Shown: one piece after another, positions 7,662 to 13,881 of the stretch
Layout: each line of letters starts with the position of its first letter
Numbering within the stretch: the first letter of the stretch is position 1
From: Candidatus Baldrarchaeum yapensis
GTDB lineage: Archaea; Asgardarchaeota; Baldrarchaeia; Baldrarchaeales; Baldrarchaeaceae
Assembly (NCBI GenBank): GCA_016840465.1
Contig: JAEOSH010000037.1
Coordinates: 1-22,408, forward strand
Direction: 5' to 3'
Length of the DNA stretch: 22,408 nt
Notes under the pieces: generated by a model
The model's input: the letters and a program-made list of their open reading frames with translations, nothing else
Database searches by the model: none
Told to the model about the DNA's origin: nothing
Position numbers and translations under genes: made by a program

Positions 7662-8628
7662 GAGCAATTGTCCTAGATACGCTGGCCTCTGGGATTATAT
7701 GCGTGCCTGTCTTGCCCTCCAGAGCCTCGACCCCCTTTTCTATTGACGATATTATCACCTTTTTCCCGCCGTTTCTGAGAAACTCTATGGCGGCCAGTAT
7801 CTTGGGGCCCATGCTTCCCGGCGGGAAGTGCCCCTCTTCGTAGTATCTGATCGCGTCCTCGACCGTCATCAGGTCGAGGAACCTCTGATTCGGTTTCCCG
7901 AAGTTTAGGGCGACTTTCTCAACATCGGTTAGTATCAGCATGATGTCCGCCTTTATTACCTCCGCGAGTTTTGCGCTTGCAAGATCTTTGTCAACGACGG
8001 CCTCAACGCCCTCCAACTCTCCGTTTACGTCTCTAACCACCGGAATTCCACCGCCGCCCGCCGCTATTACTATCGCGCCCATATCAACTAGGTGTTTCAC
8101 GGTGACGCCCTCTAAAATTGCGATGGGCCTAGGAGATGGGACAACCCTGCGCCACCCTCTTCCCGAGTCTTCCTTCATTTTCCAACCGCGGAGTTTCATC
8201 AACTCCTCTGCTTCCTCTTTAGAATAAAACCTACCTATGGGTTTCGAGGGATTTTCGAACTCGGGATCGTTCTTATCGACAAGGACCCGTGTGATCACGC
8301 TCACGACTGGTTTCTTTATGCCTGCTCTCCAGAGTTCGTTTTGGAGGGCCTGCGATATCATATATCCCAACATTCCCTGACTTTCCGCCACACATACGTC
8401 AAGCGGCATCTGTGGAACCTGATCCCTCGCAATTTCATTCTGCAGGAGAATATTTCCGACCTGCGGTCCATTTCCATGAGTTATTACAACTTCGTGCCCC
8501 ATCTTTATTATTTCGACGATTTGCTTGCATACCCCTCTGACGTTTCGCATTTGCTCGTCGAACTCTCCCCTCTGTCCCTTTTTGAGGATGGCATTGCCTC
8601 CGAGAGCGATGAGAATACGGGCGCACAT
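7648..8628 (-). CDS. arcC: Carbamate kinase
   Basis: Amino-acid-kinase-fold enzyme, 326 residues, close to the usual 310-320. It catalyses carbamoyl phosphate + ADP = ATP + carbamate/CO2 + NH3, the energy-yielding last step of arginine/agmatine or purine-derived catabolism, or the reverse. Family motifs: ALGGNAILKKGQ (8-19), THGNGPQVGN (about 49-58), the ES-QGMLGY segment, the IAAGGGGIPVV nucleotide loop, DKDLASAKLAE and GSMGPKILAA near the C-terminus. ATG 8628 follows GAGGGT. No arginine deiminase, ornithine carbamoyltransferase or agmatine genes are nearby, so the source of carbamoyl phosphate is not shown here. The 3' end overlaps the flippase gene on the other strand by 14 bp, so convergent transcripts will be antisense to each other there. 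Confidence 0.96.
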   Translation of the reverse strand: MCARILIALGGNAILKKGQRGEFDEQMRNVRGVCKQIVEIIKMGHEVVITHGNGPQVGNILLQNEIARDQVPQMPLDVCVAESQGMLGYMISQALQNELWRAGIKKPVVSVITRVLVDKNDPEFENPSKPIGRFYSKEEAEELMKLRGWKMKEDSGRGWRRVVPSPRPIAILEGVTVKHLVDMGAIVIAAGGGGIPVVRDVNGELEGVEAVVDKDLASAKLAEVIKADIMLILTDVEKVALNFGKPNQRFLDLMTVEDAIRYYEEGHFPPGSMGPKILAAIEFLRNGGKKVIISSIEKGVEALEGKTGTHIIPEASVSRTIALIGE

Positions 8629-9014
8629 GAACGACCCTCACAAATACAGGTATAATGGGAGTAATACTATGCGCGAGCGATGATATAAGTGTAATTTTTG
8701 GAACATTTTCCCGCAATTTTATTACATTCGTAACTTCCGGGTTTTCCGTGAGTAGCACTTATCTCTGATAATAAACGAAAATCGAGCGCTGTATCCGGGA
8801 AAATTACCAGAAGTAACCACCGTTAACAACACTTCTTGTTGCTCACCTTCCAATTTTCGTGCCCTATGGAGTAACAATTACGAGAAAAATTCTCGCCACA
8901 TCCGTAATTCTTGATTGAAAGGCTAAATTATGTTCGCAGGACAATGAATAAAGTGGGGTATGAGCCGGAAGATTTTTTGTGTTCACGGGACAACTTCAAG
9001 GAAGAGGTGTCGGG
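8629..9014. other. Intergenic region between divergent arcC and sufS
   Basis: No coding frame is convincing. A TAAATTA box near 8924-8930, preceded by GAAAGG, is a candidate sufS promoter, giving a leader of about 60 nt. Upstream of it is a perfect short palindrome, CGAGAA-AAA-TTCTCG (8881-8895), a possible operator. TATA-like ACTTATATC on the minus strand (about 8676-8690) could drive arcC. Confidence 0.4.
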
Positions 9015-10247
9015 ATGCCGGATGTCTACAAAATCCGGGAGGACTTTCCCCTACTTCAGAGGGTGAGAAAGACCGACGGAAAACCTTTTGTCTACTTGGA
9101 CAACGCCGCGACCAGCTTAAAACCAAGGCAGGTGATAGAGGCGGTCATCGAGTACTATGAGAAGTACTGTGCGAACATTCACAGGGGCGTGCACTATCTT
9201 TCGCAGAAGGCATCCGAACTCTACGAGGAGGCCCACGAGAAGGTTGCAAAGTTCATAGGAGCGCGTAGCATGGAGGAAATAGTTTTCGTCAAGAACACCA
9301 CTGAGGCCATAAACTATGTGGCCTACGGGATCGACTGGAAGCCTGGCGACGAAATAGTGACCACCGTCATGGAGCACCACAGCAACCTCGTCCCGTGGCA
9401 GATCGTCAGAGGTAAATTCGGAGTAAAACTGAAGTTCGTAAGGTTAAGAGATAGATGGTTTCTCGATATTGAGCATCTAGAGGAGTTGATAACCGATAGG
9501 ACAAGGCTCGTGGCCGTGGTTCACGCATCTAATGTTCTGGGTACTATAAATCCTGTCGAGGAAATTTGCAAAATAGCCCACGACCACGGGGCGCTTGTGC
9601 TCGTGGACGGTGCGCAGTCAGTCCCCCACATGCCAATTGACGTTAAGAAGATAGGTTGCGACTTTCTGGCGTTTTCGGGACATAAGATGCTCGGGCCCAC
9701 CGGGATAGGCGCACTCTACATAAGAGAGGGCTTAGGGGAGGAGCTAAACCCAACATTCGGCGGGGGAGATATGATAAGGAGAGTTACGCTCGAAAAGAGC
9801 GAATGGAACGTCCTTCCATGGAAGTTTGAGGCGGGAACTCCCAACATTGCCGGAGGAATAGGCTTCGGCGCGGCGGTCGACTATCTTAGGCGCGTGGGTA
9901 TGGAGTGGGTCCGTGCGCACGAGAAGGAACTCACGAGATATGCTCTGAAGAGAATGAGCGAAATCCCCGGCGTTGAAGTCTATGGTCCGGAGGACATTGA
10001 GAAAAGAGGCGGCGTGATAGCGTTTAATGTGAGGGGATTTGACCCCCATGAGGTTGCAATGCTTCTCGATGATTTGGAAAATATAGCGATAAGATCTGGA
10101 TTGCACTGTGCTGAGCCTCTACACAACGCTCTTGGAATATCCTCCAGTGCAAGAGCATCATTCTACTTGTATAATACTAAGGAGGAAGTAGATCTGTTCT
10201 GTGATACCTTAGAAAAAATAGCTAGAGAATTGGGAAGTACGGAATAA
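9015..10247 (+). CDS. sufS: Cysteine desulfurase, SufS type (class V aminotransferase fold)
   Basis: PLP enzyme of 410 residues that converts L-cysteine to alanine and a protein persulfide for Fe-S cluster and other sulfur-requiring biosynthesis. Visible features: YLDNAATS (28-34), ANIHRGVHYLS (53-63), His121 of the MEHHSN ring-stacking motif, Asp198 in LVDGAQSVPH, the PLP lysine Lys224 in FSGHKMLGPTG, EAGTPN (272-277), and the persulfide cysteine Cys365 in SGLHCAEPLH. The C-terminal RASFYLYNTKEEVD is also typical of SufS. ATG 9015 has GAGGTG five bases upstream and gives the normal N-terminus; a GTG at 8979 in the same frame would add 12 unusual residues. No sufBCD, iscU or tusA lies next to it. 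SufS versus CsdA cannot be separated from sequence alone. Confidence 0.93.
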   Translation: MPDVYKIREDFPLLQRVRKTDGKPFVYLDNAATSLKPRQVIEAVIEYYEKYCANIHRGVHYLSQKASELYEEAHEKVAKFIGARSMEEIVFVKNTTEAINYVAYGIDWKPGDEIVTTVMEHHSNLVPWQIVRGKFGVKLKFVRLRDRWFLDIEHLEELITDRTRLVAVVHASNVLGTINPVEEICKIAHDHGALVLVDGAQSVPHMPIDVKKIGCDFLAFSGHKMLGPTGIGALYIREGLGEELNPTFGGGDMIRRVTLEKSEWNVLPWKFEAGTPNIAGGIGFGAAVDYLRRVGMEWVRAHEKELTRYALKRMSEIPGVEVYGPEDIEKRGGVIAFNVRGFDPHEVAMLLDDLENIAIRSGLHCAEPLHNALGISSSARASFYLYNTKEEVDLFCDTLEKIARELGSTE

Positions 10248-10249
10248 GC

Positions 10250-10270
10250 GAATTTTTTATATGTTTTCGT
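10250..10270 (+). terminator. T-rich terminator after sufS
   Basis: AATTTTTTATATG begins three bases after the sufS stop codon, followed by TTTTCGTCT. Oligo-T tracts on the coding strand are sufficient for archaeal RNA polymerase termination, so this fits the sufS 3' end. Confidence 0.45.
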
Positions 10271-10312
10271 CTGCAACAAATTTCAAAGAAAAATCTATTC
10301 TTTTAACTCGTT

Positions 10313-10360
10313 AAGTAAATGAGTGGTTTCGTAGGCCCGATCTCACAATGCCATTTACTT
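10313..10360. repeat. Inverted repeat / hairpin between convergent genes
   Basis: AAGTAAATG (10313-10321) and CATTTACTT (10352-10360) are perfect reverse complements around a 30-base GC-richer loop. In RNA this is a stable stem in either direction, so it may terminate or protect the 3' ends of the sufS and ATPase transcripts. No further copy is seen in the window. Confidence 0.45.
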
Positions 10361-10562
10361 GAGCAAATTATTTTTTGATGTCGTTGATGTCATTATCCTT
10401 CTTTTTCGATCACACTTTGCATCGCAGTTTTTGGTGCGGTTTATAGATGTGATAATGCAAGGATGGTAAGGTAACGAGTCATTTGTACGTTGGATGTCAG
10501 AACCTCAGATGATATTCGTTCATTGAGCCAGTTTCTGCAGGTCTTTAAGAGGATGTTTCCTT

Positions 10563-11291
10563 TCACATTTCTAGGATGTCAGTCCAGTCCCACACCTCAA
10601 TATTTTCGGGAGTTCTCTTCAATACATCCTTTGTCGGGACAATCAGCAGTCTTCTCGCGTCAAATTTGGAAAGTTTCTCCTCTATACTTCTGACCTCTCT
10701 TTCGTCAACTTCTCTCTTCCATTTTATTTCCGCTACAATTTTTATCCTCTTATGTTCTCTCAGGGCTATATCTACTTCGAGTTCCGGCCTTGCTATCTTT
10801 ACTGGTTGCATACCGAAGACTCTGGCTAGGAGGTCTTCGAAGAACCATTCCATATACCTAGGTAGTCGTTCTGCAAACATCGACTCTATCCTTTTTTCAT
10901 CCACATTCGCCTCAAAGAATCCGTACTTCTCGTTAAGATAGTATGCAAAGTCGGTGATTGGAGAGAGATGACGGTACTGGAAGACCCTTCGTCTCCTACC
11001 CTCGACGGGAGTTGCCCTTATCAGTCCCATCTGAACGAGGTTTCGCAGGTACTGGGAAATCATTCCTGGGCTGTCCTTCTCGATTAGTCCTCTCGAGAAG
11101 AGGTAGTTTGAAATTTCTGACGAGTACACTTTCCCACTAGCGATTGCGCTTAAGATTGCCGAGTATCTTGTGGTCAGTTGTATATCCTCCTCGGTGAACA
11201 CCTCTCCTACTAGATATGGCACGTAGACCCTCAGCTCCTCTCTAATGTGGAGTGCCACTTTCTCCTTGTATCTCTCGATCTTCGGGGCGAG
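10563..11291 (-). pseudogene. Archaeal ATPase C-terminal part: winged helix + DUF234-like nuclease-fold domain
   Basis: This is the continuation, in the same frame, of the ATPase fragment at 11292-11780, separated from it only by TAG at 11292-11294. Read through, the junction is REP-stop-LAPKIERYKEKVALH. It holds a helical/winged-helix region (EVFTEEDIQLTTRYSAILSA; KVYSSEISNYLFSRGLIEK) and then a region resembling DUF234 of archaeal ATPases. The final part carries a PD-(D/E)xK-like signature: ELEVDIAL, then AEIKW (E-x-K), then a lysine-rich helix. The first internal start is GTG 11258, which would give a 231-residue free-standing product. DNA- or NTP-dependent activity is inferred from the domain architecture only. 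The TAG most likely replaces TGG (Trp), which is what I recall after REP in related proteins. Confidence 0.75.
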
Positions 11292-11780
11292 CTAAGGTTC
11301 CCTCGCTATACACGCAACCTCCAGTAGTTTTCTTCCCTTCAAACCGAGTTCTCGTGCGAAGAGTATGGCATCCCTCGGATCCACCAGTCCTACTTCTCTT
11401 AGTTCGAAAAGCCCGAAGAGGGGCTCCTGACAAGATTTCTGAAGTAATGCATTGTTGATGTTATTCAGGATCATCCTGCCTCTTCCACTAAGTGCCTGGA
11501 GGGTTGAGAACACAGGTTCGTCGAGCCTGTGAAACTCGTCAATCACTATCCTCTCCTCTCTTATGAGAAGTGGGAGAATCTTTTGGAACTCTCTTTGCGA
11601 GAACTCTTCGCCCCGGTCTACCGGTGGTTGCTGATATACGGCAGGAGAAAGACAGGGAAAACCTTCTACGTCAGGGAAAAGGGAGAATATGACAGATACC
11701 TCATAGTGACCAGGAATAAAACGCTGATAGATATAGTCGCTCAGGACGTTTTCGAGTTCCCTCCTTGGTATAATGGCCAT
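11292..11780 (-). pseudogene. Archaeal AAA-type ATPase N-terminal part, P-loop segment inverted
   Basis: From ATG 11780 the frame is open for 162 codons. The distal part is clearly an archaeal P-loop ATPase: Walker B ERIVIDEFHRL, a sensor-like region GRGRMILNN, then FGLFELREVGLVDPRDAI. But the residues that should carry Walker A (about 10-63) are an unrelated sequence. The missing P-loop, RWLLIYGRRKTGKTF, lies on the opposite strand of the same DNA. Re-inverting 11592-11753 between two GGAACTC copies restores MAIIPRRELSLRELFAPVYRW, the P-loop, then TLIDIVAQDVFEFQKILPLL and Walker B, all in one frame. In the present state the product would lack ATP binding. A minus-strand TATA (about 11794-11805) suggests a leaderless start at 11780. 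The frame ends at TAG 11292. Confidence 0.8.
11585..11760. repeat. Inverted DNA segment with 7-bp inverted repeats, carrying the ATPase P-loop
   Basis: GGAACTC at 11585-11591 and its complement GAGTTCC at 11754-11760 bound a 162-bp segment (11592-11753), exactly 54 codons. On the plus strand the segment encodes SLRELFAPVYRW, Walker A (GRRKTGKT) and continues to DIVAQDVF. On the minus strand it is also stop-free and in frame with the flanking ATPase. Flipping it yields an intact ATPase N-terminus. The flanking bases differ beyond the seven matching ones. No invertase gene is seen in the window. Confidence 0.85.
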
Positions 11781-11849
11781 TATTAAATGATCGTTATAAT
11801 ATATGAACTTCGCTCGCCCCTTCTCTTGAGGTGCGCTTTGGCAGGAAAG

Positions 11850-11862
11850 AGGAAATTTATAT
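11850..11862 (+). promoter_or_regulatory. TATA/BRE promoter for the hypothetical gene
   Basis: AGGAAATTTATAT gives a purine-rich BRE and TTTATAT box about 33 bases before ATG 11895. It argues against the longer frame that opens at 11787, since that start would lie upstream of the promoter. Confidence 0.5.
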
Positions 11863-11894
11863 CTCGGGATTGGGCATGTATTCCGGTGCGGGTG

Positions 11895-12590
11895 ATGGCG
11901 ACCTTAAGAGTTGAGGGTCCTCTGTCCGTAGGGGAGGAAGTGGTGCTCAGGTTCTATCCGGCGGTTAAGAAGCTTCTGGAGGAAATAAGGAGTAGAGGGT
12001 GGGAGTACCACATTGAGGGTGTCGTGGGGATTGCCAGAGTTGCGCTGGATCCCAGGAAACTACGCTTCAGGCTGAGGCATATCAGTCCTAGGAAGGAAAA
12101 GGGGGAGAAGGAGAGTACATATGCTATTGAGGCGGAACTTGGGAAGGCGCCTCCAGAGATTCTCGAGGTCGAGAATATTAAACGATTCGAGGTGGCAGTA
12201 TCCACGGAGCACGCAGAAAGGTGCGTGAGGGTGGATCCGCTCAACAGGGTCATCACATATGTAGAGGACGTTCTCTGGGAGGGCTTTAGGCTCGGGGTGG
12301 AAAGAACTCCGCAGAGGCTTTCGGAGGCAAGAGAGGTATACGAGGTCGTGAAATTCTTCCTAAATAACGGTTATAAGTTTGAAGACAAATACGTAGCGAG
12401 GCGTTACGAGGACCTCGTTAATCTCTTTGAGAAGAAGTACACGTTCACGTTAACACTTGATCTGACCATGGAGAGGGAAGATGTTGTTCCTAGGTGGGAC
12501 AGGTTACGAGAGGAATTGTTGGAGTTTTTCCGCAAGAGAGGAATATCTATGAGGCTGAAGGAGTTACTTGATGATAGAGATGCTCAATAG
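11895..12590 (+). CDS. Hypothetical protein, divergent from the ATPase gene
   Basis: About 231 residues, soluble, rich in Glu, Arg and Lys, with no membrane segment or cysteine pair. I see a mixed alpha/beta first half (VVLRFYPAVKKLLEEIRSRG; HIEGVVGIARVALDP) and a helical second half (EAREVYEVVKFFLNNGYKF; VNLFEKKYTF; REELLEFFRKRGISMRL). No family recognised. The frame is open back to 11787, but a GAAATTTATAT promoter at 11852-11862 predicts initiation near 11884, so ATG 11895 with a very short leader is preferred. It shares a 115-bp divergent control region with the invertible ATPase gene, so a functional link is possible but unproven. Confidence 0.75.
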   Translation: MATLRVEGPLSVGEEVVLRFYPAVKKLLEEIRSRGWEYHIEGVVGIARVALDPRKLRFRLRHISPRKEKGEKESTYAIEAELGKAPPEILEVENIKRFEVAVSTEHAERCVRVDPLNRVITYVEDVLWEGFRLGVERTPQRLSEAREVYEVVKFFLNNGYKFEDKYVARRYEDLVNLFEKKYTFTLTLDLTMEREDVVPRWDRLREELLEFFRKRGISMRLKELLDDRDAQ

Positions 12591-12907
12591 GGGCGATAAG
12601 AGAATATCGTTGTAGGGATTTGTGCAAGATGATGACTGAAACGGGCACATGTTCATGTCGTAGTATTTTATCGTGATTTTCTGCAATTAGGGGGTTCCAA
12701 GAATTCTTTAAAATTGTGAAGTCGGTCTTTGCCTAATGGATCGGTGGCGTCAGGGTTTGTGGGACGCGTTTAAGAGGAGTGGGCGTAATGAGGTATACTG
12801 GTTGGAGAGCATTTTATGTGTCCGGCCGTGGTGTAAATTTCGGAACTTTTATGATAGAGGCGGTGTGGTAGATATTCGATTTTGTCAGTTAGGTAGGAGT
12901 GAGAAAG
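12591..12907. other. Leader region upstream of the DtxR-family gene
   Basis: TTTAAAAT near 12708-12715 is a TATA candidate. About 25 bases later an ATG at 12736 opens an 82-codon frame (MDRWRQGLWDAFKRSG ...) that runs into the regulator gene in another frame. It could be a leaderless small gene, or this may be a long regulator leader of about 170 nt. The overlap and odd composition make real coding doubtful. No tRNA, and no clear copy of the feo operator, is visible here. Confidence 0.35.
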
Positions 12908-13402
12908 ATGGGCAAGAGGAGCAAGAGAGAGGAAGAGTATCTGGAGGCGCTGTATATTCTGGCCAAGGAGAAGGAAGTTATTAGGATAAAGGATGTTGCG
13001 CGGATGCTTAGGGTAAAGCCGTCGAGTGTTGTTGAGTATTTGGGCAAATTGTCACAAAAGGGTCTCGTGAGGTATGAGAAGCGGGAGTTTGTCACGCTGA
13101 CCGATGAAGGGAGGAGAATCGCGGAGGAAATCTATAGGAGGCACGTTGCGCTTAAGAAGTTCCTCATGCTTCTTCTTAGGGTTCCGGAGGACATTGCTGA
13201 ACGGGACGCTTGCTATATAGAGCATGGGATCCATGAGGTGACGCTCACGAGGATATTGCGCTTCATAGAGTTCGTAGAAAACTGCCCGGTCGGAGTTCCC
13301 GAGTTCCTGAAGCATCTGGAGTACTACTATGCTCACAATGAGTATCCGCCAGAGTGCTATCATAAAAAGGAGGAGTACTGCAGAGGCGAAGACTCGAGGT
13401 AA
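12908..13402 (+). CDS. DtxR/MntR-family metal-dependent transcriptional regulator
   Basis: A 164-residue repressor that would bind Fe(II) or Mn(II) and then DNA. Residues about 1-60 form the winged helix (EEYLEALYILAKEKE; IKDVARMLRVKPSSVVEYLGKL; GLVRYEKREFVTLTDEG). Residues about 75-125 are the metal-binding/dimerisation domain, with the conserved RH (74-75), the ERDAC/IEHGIHE segment typical of family ligands (Asp, Cys, Glu, His), and a C-terminal Cys/His-rich stretch (PPECYHKKEEYC). There is no SH3 extension, so it is the short MntR-like form. ATG 12908 has GGAGTGA five bases upstream; GTG 12899 is the alternative. It converges with the feo operon (three bases between stop codons), and TTAGG-N4-CCTAA sites at the feo promoter make Feo its likely target. 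Confidence 0.92.
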   Translation: MGKRSKREEEYLEALYILAKEKEVIRIKDVARMLRVKPSSVVEYLGKLSQKGLVRYEKREFVTLTDEGRRIAEEIYRRHVALKKFLMLLLRVPEDIAERDACYIEHGIHEVTLTRILRFIEFVENCPVGVPEFLKHLEYYYAHNEYPPECYHKKEEYCRGEDSR

Positions 13403-13405
13403 AAT

Positions 13406-13867
13406 TCACCACTGTTTTCTGAGTTCTCTTACAGAATTGTAGAGTACAATTGCGGATGGTATTCCTAACAGTACATCTGGTCTCATGATCTCCTCTTTTA
13501 GGCCGTACTCTACAATTTCACCGTAAAGCATCAATATTTGAGCATCTATCGCATTGGCAATTACTGTGAGGAGTTGAAGCACCAGTATTGCGGATCCCAA
13601 TAGTGATCCGACCAGCACGCACGATATGAACTTGTATCTGTCGTAGTGGTAGTATACGGAGCCAGCGAGTAACATTCCTGTGGTTGCGAGCACGATCGCG
13701 GATCCGGGGTCTGGCGGTATGAACACTCCGCAGATCGAGTACAATAGTTTAGCGGTTGGGAAAAATACTGTTATGATCCAGTTGTATAGCATTAATGATG
13801 CGAATATCAGGTAAATGGCGCCCAGAGCACATACCGCTATGTGCATGAGGGGTGCTGATCTTCGCAT
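13406..13867 (-). CDS. Small membrane protein at the end of the feo operon
   Basis: About 153 residues with three clear hydrophobic segments near the start and middle (MHIAVCALGAIYLIFASLML; IVLATTGMLLAGSVYY; CVLVGSLLGSAILVLQLL) and a weaker one before the C-terminus (VLLGIPSAIVLYN). Two starts compete. ATG 13885 overlaps the feoB stop as ATGA and would add MKVVVI. ATG 13867 follows GGTGGTGG and looks better for a ribosome site. Either way it is translationally tied to feoB, so a role in ferrous iron transport (assembly or gating partner of FeoB) is a fair inference. It is not FeoC (no winged helix) and not the Cys-rich FeoB-associated protein. No family recognised. Confidence 0.75.
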   Translation of the reverse strand: MRRSAPLMHIAVCALGAIYLIFASLMLYNWIITVFFPTAKLLYSICGVFIPPDPGSAIVLATTGMLLAGSVYYHYDRYKFISCVLVGSLLGSAILVLQLLTVIANAIDAQILMLYGEIVEYGLKEEIMRPDVLLGIPSAIVLYNSVRELRKQW

Positions 13868-13881
13868 GATGACCACCACCT

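Larger units (their letters stand above)
10248..10562. other. Intergenic region downstream of sufS
   Basis: Between two convergent genes. It starts with a T-rich tract and contains one strong hairpin, both listed separately. The remainder is AT-rich with short open frames only and no recognisable gene. Confidence 0.5.

Noticed and set aside
11292-11294. TAG as a pyrrolysine codon
   Set aside because: Tryptophan is the expected residue, no pyl genes are in the window, and the other internal stop here is TAA, which pyrrolysine cannot explain.
11529-11786. Plus-strand 85-codon frame with a Walker A motif as an independent gene
   Set aside because: It is the inverted P-loop segment of the minus-strand ATPase; the codons outside 11592-11753 are antisense to the flanking ATPase sequence.
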